This document shows, piece by piece, positions 40,574 to 50,255 of a stretch of DNA of 64,000 nt. The notes below the pieces were generated by a model that saw only the letters and a program-made list of their open reading frames with translations, had not been told where the DNA came from and ran no database searches. Positions within the stretch are counted from its first letter, which is position 1; each line of letters starts with the position of its first letter. This DNA is from Burkholderiales bacterium (lineage in GTDB: Bacteria; Pseudomonadota; Gammaproteobacteria; Burkholderiales; Burkholderiaceae_E): positions 1 to 64,000 of the forward strand of contig CANKWX010000005.1 in NCBI GenBank assembly GCA_947487165.1, written 5' to 3'. Both the position numbers and the translations under genes were made by a program.

Positions 40574-41608
40574 ATGGCCAACCCCCCCGAAAACGTCAGC
40601 ATGGCGCTGTTTTGCGACTTCGAAAATGTCGCGCTCGGCGTGCGCGACGCCAAGTATGAAAAGTTCGACATCCGCAAGGTGCTCGAGCGGCTGCTGCTCA
40701 AGGGCAGCATCGTGGTCAAGAAGGCCTACTGCGACTGGGAGCGCTATCGCGAGTTCAAGGCGCCGATGCACGAGGCGTCCTTCGAGCTGATCGAGATTCC
40801 GCATGTGCGCCAGTCGGGCAAAAACTCGGCCGATATCCGGATGGTCGTCGACGCGCTCGACCTTTGCTACACCAAGGGCCATGTCGACACCTTCGTGATC
40901 ATCAGCGGCGACTCCGACTTTTCGCCGCTGGTCTCCAAGCTGCGCGAGAACAACAAGACTGTCATCGGCGTGGGCGTCAAAGGCTCGACCTCCGACCTCC
41001 TTACCGCCAACTGCGACGAGTTCATCTTTTACGACGATCTGGTGCGAGAGCCGCGCCGCCGCCAGAGCCGCACCTCGACCGCTGCCGGCAACGGTGCGGG
41101 CAGGACGCAGGCGGCCCGAGTCGAGGCGCCCACGGCGCAAGCAGAGGCTGCCGCCAGTGCCAGCGATGATGCTCCCAAGAAGCGGCCATCACGTCGCCGC
41201 AAGCCCGGCGCTGACGCGCCCACGCCCAACGGCAGCGACACGCCGATGGCCACCGAGGTGGCTTCGCCGATCGGCGTCGCGGAGCCGCCTGCCGATGCGG
41301 TCTCCAATGCCGTCGTCAATGCCACCGCCGAGCCCCTCGCCGCCCCGGGCTCGGATGAACGCCGCCGCCAGGACGCGATCGACCTGGTGGTCGAAACCGT
41401 CGAGGCCCTGATCACCGAGCGCGGTGCCGACGACAAGATCTGGGGCTCGATGGTCAAGCAGACCCTCAAGCGTCGCCGCCCCGGGTTCGCCGAGGGCTAT
41501 TACGGCTACCGGTCTTTCAACGAACTGCTCGAAGACGCCCGCGACCGCGGCTTGCTGGCGCTGGCTCATGACGAGAAGTCGGGCGGCTATGTGATCGGGC
41601 TGCTCTGA
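40574..41608 (+). CDS. NYN-domain ribonuclease-like protein with C-terminal LOTUS/OST-HTH domain
   Basis: NYN domains are PIN-like metal-dependent RNases; LOTUS domains bind RNA. The 344-aa protein has NYN motifs ALFCDFENVALGVRDA, SADIRMVVDALDL and FVIISGDSDFSPLVSKLREN, with the acidic residues intact. A basic Ala/Pro-rich linker of about 100 residues follows, then a LOTUS domain (IDLVVETVEALITERGADD, then YGYRSFNELLEDARDRGLLAL). ATG at 40574 follows GGAGATCCG; an earlier in-frame start at 40523 is less likely. An RNA-processing or RNA-surveillance role is inferred. Confidence 0.9.
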   Translation: MANPPENVSMALFCDFENVALGVRDAKYEKFDIRKVLERLLLKGSIVVKKAYCDWERYREFKAPMHEASFELIEIPHVRQSGKNSADIRMVVDALDLCYTKGHVDTFVIISGDSDFSPLVSKLRENNKTVIGVGVKGSTSDLLTANCDEFIFYDDLVREPRRRQSRTSTAAGNGAGRTQAARVEAPTAQAEAAASASDDAPKKRPSRRRKPGADAPTPNGSDTPMATEVASPIGVAEPPADAVSNAVVNATAEPLAAPGSDERRRQDAIDLVVETVEALITERGADDKIWGSMVKQTLKRRRPGFAEGYYGYRSFNELLEDARDRGLLALAHDEKSGGYVIGLL

Positions 41609-41784
41609 GTCAGGTCGTTCGCGACGACCGACGGCCTGACGGCGGGCCGCATGATCGTCGATCCATTTGCCTGAGGCCGGCGCAGCGCCGGCTGCGCCTT
41701 CGTGCGAAGCTTGCCTTGCGCAGTCCTGCCACGCCCCACCACGCCCCACCGCTCCTCGCCACGACGCTTTCAAGGCCTTCAACC

Positions 41785-42372
41785 ATGCCGATGTTCAAAA
41801 CCGCCCTTGCCGTCGCCACCGCGCTGGTTCTCAGCCTGGGCCTGCTGCCTGACAGCCCGACCGCAAAGGCCGCCGGCGAGCCGCTGCCCACGGTCGCAAG
41901 CGTCGATCTGCCGCGCTATGTCGGCACCTGGTATGAGATCGGCCGTCTGCCCAACGTCTTTCAGCGCCAGTGCATCGGCGACACCACCGCGCAATACGCC
42001 GCCCGCCCCGACGGCAATATCGATGTCACCAACCGCTGCCGCACTGCCGGCAAAGGCGACAGTGAATGGGAGACAGCCCGCGGCATGGCGCGCATCATCG
42101 ACCCGGTGAGCAAGGCCAAGCTGCAGGTCTCGTTTCTGCCGCAAGCCCTGCGCTGGCTGCCGATCGGATGGGGCGACTACTGGGTACTCGAGCTCGACCC
42201 CGACTATCGCTGGGTGATGGTGGGCGAACCCGGGCTGCGCTATCTCTGGGTGCTCTCGCGCACGCCCGCACTGCCGCCCGGGGCACTGGAGTCACTGCTC
42301 GCGCGGGCTCGCGCCCTGGGCTTTCCGGTCGAGCAGATGTTGCTCACCTCGCAGTCGGCCGCCGCACGCTGA
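41785..42372 (+). CDS. Exported lipocalin (Blc-like)
   Basis: Bacterial lipocalins bind fatty acids or lysophospholipids in the envelope. The 195-aa protein has a signal peptide to about residue 29, then the lipocalin box VDLPRYVGTWYEIGRLPNVF with GxW, CIGDTTAQYAARPDGNIDV, and WGDYWVLELDPDYRWVMVGE. There is no lipobox cysteine, so unlike E. coli Blc it should be soluble in the periplasm. ATG at 41785 was chosen because it opens the signal peptide. It precedes the MFS gene by 38 bp. Confidence 0.9.
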   Translation: MPMFKTALAVATALVLSLGLLPDSPTAKAAGEPLPTVASVDLPRYVGTWYEIGRLPNVFQRQCIGDTTAQYAARPDGNIDVTNRCRTAGKGDSEWETARGMARIIDPVSKAKLQVSFLPQALRWLPIGWGDYWVLELDPDYRWVMVGEPGLRYLWVLSRTPALPPGALESLLARARALGFPVEQMLLTSQSAAAR

Positions 42373-42410
42373 TCGCGCAGATCGTCCCCACCACTTTCCA
42401 AGACCCGCCC

Positions 42411-43694
42411 ATGAGCTCGACCGCCGCCACCCTGCCCGAACCGCGCCTGGCCAACCCGCGCCAGCGCGAGACCCGCACCATCACGGTGGTCTCGATCGCC
42501 CACGGCACCTCGCACTTCTTTCACCTGATCGTCGCGCCGCTCTTTCCGTGGCTCAAGGTCGAGTTCGATCTGAGCTATGCCCAGCTCGGCCTGCTGATGA
42601 CGGTGTTTTTCATCGTCTCGGGGATCGGCCAGGCACTCGCCGGTTTCGTGGTCGATCGCATCGGCGCGGTCCCGGTCATGCTGGCCGCACTCACCTCCTT
42701 TGTGCTTGCCACCCTGACACTGTCAAGCGCACCGAGCTATTCAATGCTGATGGTCGGCTGCGTACTGGCGGGCCTTGGTAACGCGCCATTTCATCCGGTC
42801 GACTACTCCATCCTGAATGCCCGGATCACGCCGACCCGACTGGCGCGTGCTTATTCGATGCACGGCATCGCCGGCAGCCTCGGCTGGGCGCTGGCGCCGG
42901 TCTTTCTGGTCGGCATCACCGGACTGGCCAACTGGCGCGCCGCGATCGCCTGCGCCGGCCTGCTCCCCCTGATCGCAGGGGTGATGGTCTGGCGCCATCG
43001 CGAGCTGCTCGCCGGCCAGCCGGTCGGCATGCTAGGCATCGTACGCGCCGCACAAGCGCCCGCCGGCAGCCAGCCGGGCGCGGGCGCAAGCGACTCGGCC
43101 CTGAGTTTTCTGCGCCTGCCGGCGGTCTGGATGAGCTTTCTGTTCTTTCTGACCTCGTCGCTGGGCTTTGGCGGCATCCAGACCTTCGGCCCCGAGTCGG
43201 CGCGCCTGCTGCACGATGTGCCGACCGCCTGGGTGGCGGCTTGCCTGACCGCCTTCATGCTGGCCAGCGCCGGCGGCACCCTGTTTGGCGGCATCGTGGC
43301 CGCCGACCCCGACAAGGCCGAGCGGGTCGTGGCCATCGGCTATACCGTGGCGGCCATTGTCTCGCTGCTGATCGCCCTGTCGCCGGCACCCGGATGGTTG
43401 GTGCCCGGCCTCTTTGCAGTGATGGGTTTTGGTGCCGGCACCGCCGGACCGGCCCGCGATCTGCTGGTGCGCCGCGCCAGCCCGCCGGGTGCCACCGGCC
43501 GGGTCTATGGCATGGTCTATTCCGGCCTGGACACCGGCCTGGCGATTTCGCCTGCCATCTTCGGCACCTTCATGGACGGCGGCCATCCCTCCTGGGTCTG
43601 GATCGGCATTGCGGTGTTCCAGATGCTGCTGATCGCCAATGCGCTGAGCGTCGGCTGGATCGGGCGCAAGACAGGCGCACCGGCCCCGGGCTGA
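42411..43694 (+). CDS. Major facilitator superfamily transporter
   Basis: This 427-aa protein has 12 predicted membrane helices. VVSIAHGTSHFFHLIVAPLF resembles the fosmidomycin-resistance/Fsr-like branch. The A-motif region is GFVVDRIGAVPVMLAAL, and GLGNAPFHPVDYSIL and YSMHGIAGSLGWALAP are typical of that branch. ATG at 42411 follows the lipocalin gene. The substrate is unknown. Confidence 0.87.
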   Translation: MSSTAATLPEPRLANPRQRETRTITVVSIAHGTSHFFHLIVAPLFPWLKVEFDLSYAQLGLLMTVFFIVSGIGQALAGFVVDRIGAVPVMLAALTSFVLATLTLSSAPSYSMLMVGCVLAGLGNAPFHPVDYSILNARITPTRLARAYSMHGIAGSLGWALAPVFLVGITGLANWRAAIACAGLLPLIAGVMVWRHRELLAGQPVGMLGIVRAAQAPAGSQPGAGASDSALSFLRLPAVWMSFLFFLTSSLGFGGIQTFGPESARLLHDVPTAWVAACLTAFMLASAGGTLFGGIVAADPDKAERVVAIGYTVAAIVSLLIALSPAPGWLVPGLFAVMGFGAGTAGPARDLLVRRASPPGATGRVYGMVYSGLDTGLAISPAIFGTFMDGGHPSWVWIGIAVFQMLLIANALSVGWIGRKTGAPAPG

Positions 43695-43714
43695 TCTGCC
43701 GACATGAGCTGCTC

Positions 43715-43762
43715 ACCTGACCTGCTGACCTGACCTGCTGACCTGACCTGTCTTGACCTGTC
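43715..43762. repeat. 13-bp tandem repeat built from CCTGA units
   Basis: ACCTGACCTGCTG occurs at 43715-43727 and 43728-43740, followed by a partial copy ACCTGACCTG (43741-43750) and ACCTG (43756-43760). It lies between the MFS stop and the sulfatase start, 59 bp upstream of the latter. The pentamer core is the complement of the TCAGG units at 17631-17655. Confidence 0.85.
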
Positions 43763-43820
43763 ATAACAGGTGCCACTACGATCACGGTCCAAAGACAAGA
43801 CCGATCGAGAGCGAGACACG

Positions 43821-46085
43821 ATGAGCGAGTCAGGCAATACCACCACTTATCCCGGCTTCGAGGGCCGCATCGGCCGCACGCGCGAGACCTCCGAACCCTG
43901 GTGGAAGCCGATCCCCAAGGCCAGGCCCGGCAGCCCCAACATCATCGTCATCTACATGGACGACATGGGCTATTCCGATCTCGGCTGCTATGGCTCCGAG
44001 ATCGAGACACCCAATATCGACGCGATTGCCGCCCGCGGCTTGCGCTTCAACCACTACACCACGCATCCGATCTGCTCGCCCGCCCGCGCGGCCCTGCTCA
44101 CCGGACGCAATGCGCATTCGGTAGCCACCGGCTGGCTGACCACCAACAACCCCGGCTTTCCAGGCTATTCGGGCGACATGCCGCTGGCCGCACCCACCAT
44201 CGCCGAATCGCTGCGAGCGGGCGGCTACACCACGATCGGCATCGGCAAGTGGCACAACTCGCCCAACAGCGCCACGCCCAATGAGAGCTGGCCAAGCCAG
44301 CGCGGCTTCGACCAGTTCTATGGCTTCATGGAAGGCGAGACCAGCTATTTCTTTCCGGCGCGCATCGTCAACAACAACACCCTCGCGCCAATCGACCAGT
44401 ACCCGCCCGACTACTACGCCACCGACGACTGGACCAACCACGGCATGCGCTTCGTACGCGAAGCGCGCAACAACCATGCCGACAAACCCTTCTTTCTTTA
44501 CCTGGCCTTCAATGCGGTGCATGGCCCACTGCAGGCCAAAGAGCCCGATCTCGCCAAATACCGTGGCCGCTTTGAGGCCGGCTGGGATGTGATGCGCGCG
44601 CAGCGGCTCGCACGCCAGAAGGCGCTGGGCCTGGTGCCTCCTGACGCGACGCTTGCGCCACGCGACCCCGAGGTGCCCGCCTGGGACAGCCTGCCCGCCG
44701 ATCAGCGTGCGCACTTCGTGCGGCACATGGAAACCTATGCCGCGATGCTCGACTGCGTCGACCAGAACGTGGGCAAGCTGGTCGCGTTGCTCACCGAAAT
44801 GGGCGAACTCGACAACACCCTCATCGTGTTCTCGACCGACAACGGCGGCACAAGTTCGGCCGGCGCCTACGGCAATGTCTATTTCAACCGGCGCTTTGCC
44901 GGCCTGCCGGCGCTGCCGCTCGAGGCCGATCTCGCGCAGAGCGAAAAGATCGGCAGCGGTGAAGTCCCGGCGCTCTATCCGATGGGCTGGGGCCAGGTCA
45001 GCAACACGCCCTTTCCGTCCTTCAAGACCTATACCGGCGGGGGCGGGCGGCGGGTCTGCTTCATCGTCTCCTGGCCTGATCAGATCACCGATGCCGGTGC
45101 CATCCGCACCCAGTTTGCCCATGTCACCGACGTCATGCCAACCCTGCTCGATCTGGCCGGCGTCACACCGCTGGCCCGATCGCACGGCGAAGACGCCCTG
45201 CCGATGCACGGCGCGAGCCTGGCCCAGGTCATGCGCGGCAAAGCCGCCCACTCGGTGCGCAGCGAGCAGTACTACGAGTGCTGGTCCAACCGGGCCTACT
45301 GGCGCGACGGCTGGGTGGCGGTGTCGCTGCAGCGAAAAGGCGACGAGATCGATTTCGACAACTGGACCCTGCATGAGCAGGCTACCGACTTCTCGGAGTC
45401 GGTCGACGTCGCCGCACAGCATCCCGAACGTCTGCGCGAACTGGTCGAGGCCTTCGACAAGGCGGCCTGGTCGAACATGGTCTATCCGCTGGACAACCGC
45501 AACGCCATCCAGAAGTTCAACCAGATCCCGCCGCATATGCGCCCGCCCGAGAAAGGCTCGCGCCGCTTCCTGCCGGGCGGACAGACCGTCAATCGCGCGC
45601 TGATCATCCCGCTGATCGCCGACCGCAACTTTCGCATCACCGCCAATGTCGATCACCGAGCAACTGATGAAGGCGTGCTCTTTGCAATCGGCGAAGTCTT
45701 CGGCGGCCTGATGCTGTGCATCGAGGCAGGCGAACTGCGGATGGTCTACAACGGCTTCGGCGAATACACCCGCCTCGCGCCGGTGAAGGCACCGGCGGGA
45801 AAGCATGCACTCACTTTCGATTTCGAAGCGCTGGGCAAACGCCGCGGCCGCGGCCGGCTGCTGATCGACGGCCAGCCCGCCGTCGCATCGGGCGACTGGA
45901 CCGACTGCAGCCCGACCCTGATGGGCGGCTTTCACGAAGGACTCGATATCGGCCTGGATCGCCGCGCGCCGGTCGACTGGGCGCTTTATCAGCGCCGCGG
46001 TATCTTCCGCTACAGCGGCACCATCCGCGATGTCATCATCGACTCAAGCGACTTCGCCCCCGGCTCGGCCTATGCAAAGGGTTGA
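43821..46085 (+). CDS. Arylsulfatase-family sulfatase
   Basis: Type I sulfatases hydrolyse sulfate esters using a formylglycine made from Cys or Ser. The 754-aa protein has IIVIYMDDMGYSDLGCYG with metal aspartates, the modification motif HPICSPARAALLTGRNAHS, the GIGKWH segment, and STDNGGTSS with the metal DN pair. The last 200 residues form a beta-rich C-terminal domain. No signal peptide is present, so a cytoplasmic site is likely. ATG at 43821 is preceded by a weak GAGAGCGAG. No formylglycine-generating enzyme gene is in the window. A Bug receptor follows 47 bp downstream. Confidence 0.93.
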   Translation: MSESGNTTTYPGFEGRIGRTRETSEPWWKPIPKARPGSPNIIVIYMDDMGYSDLGCYGSEIETPNIDAIAARGLRFNHYTTHPICSPARAALLTGRNAHSVATGWLTTNNPGFPGYSGDMPLAAPTIAESLRAGGYTTIGIGKWHNSPNSATPNESWPSQRGFDQFYGFMEGETSYFFPARIVNNNTLAPIDQYPPDYYATDDWTNHGMRFVREARNNHADKPFFLYLAFNAVHGPLQAKEPDLAKYRGRFEAGWDVMRAQRLARQKALGLVPPDATLAPRDPEVPAWDSLPADQRAHFVRHMETYAAMLDCVDQNVGKLVALLTEMGELDNTLIVFSTDNGGTSSAGAYGNVYFNRRFAGLPALPLEADLAQSEKIGSGEVPALYPMGWGQVSNTPFPSFKTYTGGGGRRVCFIVSWPDQITDAGAIRTQFAHVTDVMPTLLDLAGVTPLARSHGEDALPMHGASLAQVMRGKAAHSVRSEQYYECWSNRAYWRDGWVAVSLQRKGDEIDFDNWTLHEQATDFSESVDVAAQHPERLRELVEAFDKAAWSNMVYPLDNRNAIQKFNQIPPHMRPPEKGSRRFLPGGQTVNRALIIPLIADRNFRITANVDHRATDEGVLFAIGEVFGGLMLCIEAGELRMVYNGFGEYTRLAPVKAPAGKHALTFDFEALGKRRGRGRLLIDGQPAVASGDWTDCSPTLMGGFHEGLDIGLDRRAPVDWALYQRRGIFRYSGTIRDVIIDSSDFAPGSAYAKG

Positions 46086-46132
46086 GCTCTATTACCTCTC
46101 TTTCTGCTTGATTCCTCCAGGACCTGCACACC

Positions 46133-47155
46133 ATGACCAAACCTGAATCCAAACTGACGCTGATCACCTCCTCCCATCGCCGCAGCGTGCTGGCTGCGCT
46201 GGGTGCCCTTGGCACCGCGTTGGCCACTCCCGCAGCCCGCGCCCAGTCCGCCTGGCCGGCCGGCAAACCGATCCGCCTGGTCATTCCGAGCGGCCCCGGC
46301 GGCGGCGCCGACATCTTCAGCCGATTTATGGCCGAGTGGCTCAGCAAGGAGCTCGGCACCAATGTCGTGGTCGACAACAAACCCGGCGCCACCGGCATGG
46401 TCGCCACCGCAGAAGTCGCCCGCGCCGCGCCCGACGGCTATACCCTGCTGGTGAGCTTCACCGCTGCCACGGTTGCCAACAAGTTGCTGATGCTCAAGCC
46501 GCCGGTCGATCCGCTCAACGACATCACGCCGATCGCCCGCATCGGCGGCAGCGGCGGCAACATGATCGTGGTCAACCCCGACTTGCCGGTCAAAAACTTC
46601 AAGGAGCTGGTCGAGCTGGCCAAGACCCGCAAGGACCTGAGTTATGCCTCCTGGGGCATCGGCTCGGGCGGTCATCTCGTGATGGAAGGGCTCGAAAACC
46701 AGGCCGGGGTCAAATTCAATCACGTGCCCTACAAGACGGTCGCCCAGATTCCGCCCGATGTCATCTCGGGCGTAATCCCGATCGCCACCATCGACTCGGC
46801 CACGCCGATGCCCTTCATCCGCTCCGGCCGCCTGCGACCCATCGGCACGATGTCGTTAGAGCGACTGCCGCAGATGCCGGATGTCCCGACCCTGAACGAG
46901 CAGGGCTACAAGGTTGATGCCATTCCCTGGTATGGGATGTTCGGGCCCAAGGGTTTGCCCCGCGACATCGTCGAGCGGCTCAATGTCACGGTCAATCGCT
47001 GGATGACCTTGCCCGAGACAGTCGAGTTCATGAACCAGAAACAGAACCAGTCGGCACCCAAGCCGCTCTCGATCCCGGAATTCGAGCGGGTCATAAAATC
47101 CGATCTGGTGAGCTGGAAGCGGCTGATCGACCTGGCCGGCGTCAAGCCGGAATAA
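46133..47155 (+). CDS. Bug-family (TctC-like) periplasmic solute-binding receptor
   Basis: This is a second orphan tripartite-tricarboxylate receptor: 340 aa with an export signal SSHRRSVLAALGALGTALAT and cleavage near ARAQ. Family motifs are WPAGKPIRLVIPSGPGGGAD, VVVDNKPGATGMVATAEVAR, APDGYTLLVSF and FNHVPYKTVAQIPPDVISG. It lies 47 bp after the sulfatase gene, so its ligand may be a sulfated compound or the product of that enzyme (inference). No TctA or TctB genes are nearby. Confidence 0.93.
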   Translation: MTKPESKLTLITSSHRRSVLAALGALGTALATPAARAQSAWPAGKPIRLVIPSGPGGGADIFSRFMAEWLSKELGTNVVVDNKPGATGMVATAEVARAAPDGYTLLVSFTAATVANKLLMLKPPVDPLNDITPIARIGGSGGNMIVVNPDLPVKNFKELVELAKTRKDLSYASWGIGSGGHLVMEGLENQAGVKFNHVPYKTVAQIPPDVISGVIPIATIDSATPMPFIRSGRLRPIGTMSLERLPQMPDVPTLNEQGYKVDAIPWYGMFGPKGLPRDIVERLNVTVNRWMTLPETVEFMNQKQNQSAPKPLSIPEFERVIKSDLVSWKRLIDLAGVKPE

Positions 47156-47170
47156 GTACCAGACAGGCTG

Positions 47171-47192
47171 AAAAGGGGGGCGCAAGCCCCCC
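47171..47192 (-). terminator. Factor-independent terminator of pckG
   Basis: On the minus strand a GC-rich stem (GGGGGGC, 47192-47186, against GCCCCCC, 47181-47175) with a four-base loop is followed by TTTT (47174-47171). It ends pckG, whose stop is at 47198. The plus strand lacks a U tract there, so it may act weakly on the Bug gene. Confidence 0.85.
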
Positions 47193-47197
47193 CGTCA

Positions 47198-49072
47198 TCA
47201 GGCTGCCAGACGTTTTTCGAGCAGGGCCTTGGTCTCGGTCAGCTGGTGCGGCAGGCCGCTGGCCAGCATGCCGAAGAGTTCGGCATGCAGCTCGAACTCG
47301 CGCAGCCACTGGGCCTTGTCGATCGAGGTGATCTTGTCGAAATCGGTGCGCGAAAACTCCAGCCCGCCCCAGCTCAGGTCTTCATAGCGCGGGGTGGTGC
47401 CGAAGACATGCTCGATGCCGCCGGCCTTGCCCTCGATGCGCCCGATCATCCACTGCAGCACCCGCATGTTCTCGCTGTAGCCCGGCCAAACAAACTGGCC
47501 CTGATCATTGGTGCGGAACCAGTTGACGCAGAAGATCGCCGGCAAACTGGCCTTCGCAGCCTCGAGCCGATGGCCGAGGTCGAGCCAGTGGCGGAAGTAG
47601 TCGGCCATGTTGTAGCCGCAAAACGGCAGCATCGCGAACGGGTCACGACGCACGATGCCCTGCGCACCGGCCTGCGCCGCGGTGGTCTCGGAGCCCATGG
47701 TCGCGGCCATATAGACGCCCTCAACCCAGTCGCGGGCCTGGGTGACCAGCGGCACGGTGGTCGAACGTCGACCGCCGAAGATGAAGGCATCGATCGGCAC
47801 GCCCTCGGGATCGTCCCACTGCGCATCGATCACCGGATTTTGCGAGGCCGCCACGGTAAAGCGCGCATTCGGATGCGCGGCCTTGCGCCCGCCCTTGCCG
47901 TCGGCAGGCGTCCAGTCCTTGCCCTGCCAGTCGATCAGGTGAGCCGGCGCCTCTTTGGTCATGCCCTCCCACCAGACATCGCCGTCATCGGTGAGCGCGA
48001 CATTGGTAAAGATGACATTGCTCTTTAGCGACGCCATGCAGTTGAAGTTGGTCTTCTCGTTGGTGCCGGGAGCCACACCGAAATAGCCGGCCTCGGGGTT
48101 GATCGCATGCAGCCGGCCGTTGGCCTGCGGCTTGATCCAGGCGATGTCGTCGCCGATGGTGGTGACCTTCCAGCCGTCAAAGCCCTTGGGCGGGATCAGC
48201 ATGGCGAAATTGGTCTTGCCGCAGGACGACGGGAAAGCGGCAGCCACATGGTATTTCTTGCCCTCGGGCGAGGTCACCCCAAGGATCAGCATATGCTCGG
48301 CCAGCCAGCCGATACCGCCTGCAGCGACGTCCTGGCGGCCCATGTTCGAAGCAATCCGCAAGGCAAAGCACTTCTTGCCGAGCAGCGCGTTGCCGCCATA
48401 GCCCGAGCCATACGACCAGATCTCGCGGGTCTCGGGATAATGGACGATGTATTTGGTGGTATTGCAGGGCCACGGCACGTCTTTCTCGCCGGCGGCCAGC
48501 GGCTTGCCAACGGTGTGCACGCAAGGCACAAAACCGCCTTCTTCACCCAGCACATCAAACACTGCCCGGCCCATGCGGGTCATGGTGCGCATGCTGACGA
48601 CCACATAGGGGCTGTCGGAAATCTCGACGCCGATGTGGGCGATCGGTGAACCGATCGGGCCCATCGAGAACGGGATGACATACATCGTGCGCCCGCGCAT
48701 GCAGCCTTCAAAGAGACCGGCCAGGGTCTGGCGCATTTCGGTGGGATCGGTCCAGTTGTTGGTCGGACCCGCGTCTTCCTTGCGCTGCGAGCAGATATAG
48801 GTGCGGTCCTCGACTCGTGCCACGTCGGTCGGATCGGACCAGGCCAGATAGGAATTGGGGCGCTTGACCGGATCGAGCTTGCGAAGGGTGCCTGCGGCAA
48901 CCATCTCATTGCAAAGCCGCTCGTATTCCGCCTGCGAACCGTCTGCCCAGACAACACGTTCGGGCCGGGTGAGCGCGGCGATCGAGGCCACCCAGTTGAT
49001 CAGGCGCTCATGCCTGACATAGTCGGGGGCCTGCGCAAGCGACGACGGCGCTGCGGCGACGTGAGTGTTCAT
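47198..49072 (-). CDS. pckG: Phosphoenolpyruvate carboxykinase (GTP)
   Basis: PckG converts oxaloacetate and GTP to phosphoenolpyruvate, the first step of gluconeogenesis from organic acids. The 624-aa protein has the kinase loop [18 protein letters not shown] with the reactive cysteine, the metal segment [20 protein letters not shown], and [18 protein letters not shown], all GTP-class hallmarks. ATG at 49072 follows GGAGTTTTC. It is monocistronic with its own terminator. It fits a lifestyle on organic and amino acids. Confidence 0.98.
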   Translation of the reverse strand: MNTHVAAAPSSLAQAPDYVRHERLINWVASIAALTRPERVVWADGSQAEYERLCNEMVAAGTLRKLDPVKRPNSYLAWSDPTDVARVEDRTYICSQRKEDAGPTNNWTDPTEMRQTLAGLFEGCMRGRTMYVIPFSMGPIGSPIAHIGVEISDSPYVVVSMRTMTRMGRAVFDVLGEEGGFVPCVHTVGKPLAAGEKDVPWPCNTTKYIVHYPETREIWSYGSGYGGNALLGKKCFALRIASNMGRQDVAAGGIGWLAEHMLILGVTSPEGKKYHVAAAFPSSCGKTNFAMLIPPKGFDGWKVTTIGDDIAWIKPQANGRLHAINPEAGYFGVAPGTNEKTNFNCMASLKSNVIFTNVALTDDGDVWWEGMTKEAPAHLIDWQGKDWTPADGKGGRKAAHPNARFTVAASQNPVIDAQWDDPEGVPIDAFIFGGRRSTTVPLVTQARDWVEGVYMAATMGSETTAAQAGAQGIVRRDPFAMLPFCGYNMADYFRHWLDLGHRLEAAKASLPAIFCVNWFRTNDQGQFVWPGYSENMRVLQWMIGRIEGKAGGIEHVFGTTPRYEDLSWGGLEFSRTDFDKITSIDKAQWLREFELHAELFGMLASGLPHQLTETKALLEKRLAA

Positions 49073-49433
49073 GAAAACTCCGATGCGATGTGGTCAATCT
49101 TTTGTGGCATCGCCCCGCAACCGTCGACGCTGAATCGACCTGATCTGCGGGCCATGCCGCCAGCAACGCCGGATGCGCTGCTGAAAAATGAGTCTTTCAT
49201 TGCCTGTCGGACCGGCCTGCGTCGTGCCGCCGGGCACCGGACCAACCCACCAAGGGGAACCGACGATTTTACACCGCCGAGCTCGACTGAGCCAAACCGA
49301 TAAAAACGCTGCAGACTCAGTCGGTGCGCAAAGGTGCCACAGGCCGACACGCTCGCGCTTGATGAAAATCACGGCCAGTCGATTTGGGGCCGCCCGATTT
49401 GGTGCTCGCAATCCTTTAGGCTAAGTTCGAGCG
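49073..49433. other. Intergenic gap between pckG and hydratase gene
   Basis: This 361-bp divergent gap must hold promoters for both neighbours. I see no convincing -10/-35 pair, no RNA gene and no repeat. A TTGACC lies close to the pckG start on the minus strand, but no matching -10 fits before the ATG. Confidence 0.3.
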
Positions 49434-50255
49434 ATGAACCCCCCTTCGCCTGATTTCCTGCTGGCCGCTGCCGACAATGGCCAATCACTCCCCCCACGAC
49501 CCGCTGACCGTGCCGAGTCCGCCGACATCGATCAGGCCTTCGCGATTCAAGCGGCGATCGGCGCGCTGCGCCGCAGCCGCGGCGATATGCCGGTCGGCTA
49601 CAAGATCGGCTTTACCAACCGGCTGATCTGGCCGCTTTATGGCGTGCAGCAGCCGATCTGGGGACCGGTCTGGCAGACCACGTTGCACGACATGGCCGAT
49701 GCCCGAGCCGATATCAGCCTCGCCCGACTGGCCGAGCCGCGTCTGGAGCCCGAAATCGTGATCGGTCTGACCGACTCGCCGCCGCCCCACGCCGATGCCT
49801 CGACACCCGAGGCGCTTGCCGCGCTGCTCGCCTGCATCGGCTGGGTCGCACCCGGCTTTGAAGTCGTTCACAGCATCTGGCCGAACTGGCGCTTCAATGC
49901 GGCGCAGGCGATCGCCGCCCAATCGCTTCACGCCGGACTGTGGGTCGGCCCGCGCGTCGAACGCTCGGCCCTTGGCACCGACCCGGTGGCCGCCTTGAGC
50001 GGGCTGCGCCTGACGCTGTCTTGTGAGGGCAAACCGATCGCGCAAGGCCGCGGCGCCGATGTGCTCGACGGCCCGGTGCAGGCGCTCGGCCATCTGGTCG
50101 CAGGCCTGGCCGCCCGTGGCGAGCGCATCGCCGCCGGCAGCGTCATCACCACCGGCACGCTCACCGATGCCCAGCCACTGTCGGCAGGCCAGCACTGGCG
50201 CACCGCCATCGACGGCGTGCCGCTGTCAGGACTCTCACTGAAGGTGAACGCATGA
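49434..50255 (+). CDS. 2-keto-4-pentenoate hydratase / fumarylacetoacetase-family protein
   Basis: MhpD-like proteins hydrate 2-hydroxypentadienoates or decarboxylate oxalocrotonates in meta-cleavage pathways. The 273-aa protein has VGYKIGFTNRLIWPLYGVQQ, then RLEPEIVIGL with the metal glutamates, and GSVITTGTLTDAQPLSAGQH near the C-terminus, which match the family. It overlaps the next gene by four bases (ATGA), so it is translationally coupled to a threonine dehydratase-family enzyme. No dioxygenase or other meta-cleavage gene is nearby. Confidence 0.88.
   Translation: MNPPSPDFLLAAADNGQSLPPRPADRAESADIDQAFAIQAAIGALRRSRGDMPVGYKIGFTNRLIWPLYGVQQPIWGPVWQTTLHDMADARADISLARLAEPRLEPEIVIGLTDSPPPHADASTPEALAALLACIGWVAPGFEVVHSIWPNWRFNAAQAIAAQSLHAGLWVGPRVERSALGTDPVAALSGLRLTLSCEGKPIAQGRGADVLDGPVQALGHLVAGLAARGERIAAGSVITTGTLTDAQPLSAGQHWRTAIDGVPLSGLSLKVNA

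Noticed and set aside
43830-45935. A 701-codon frame antisense to the sulfatase
   Set aside because: The sulfatase on the plus strand has all active-site motifs; the antisense product has no recognisable feature.
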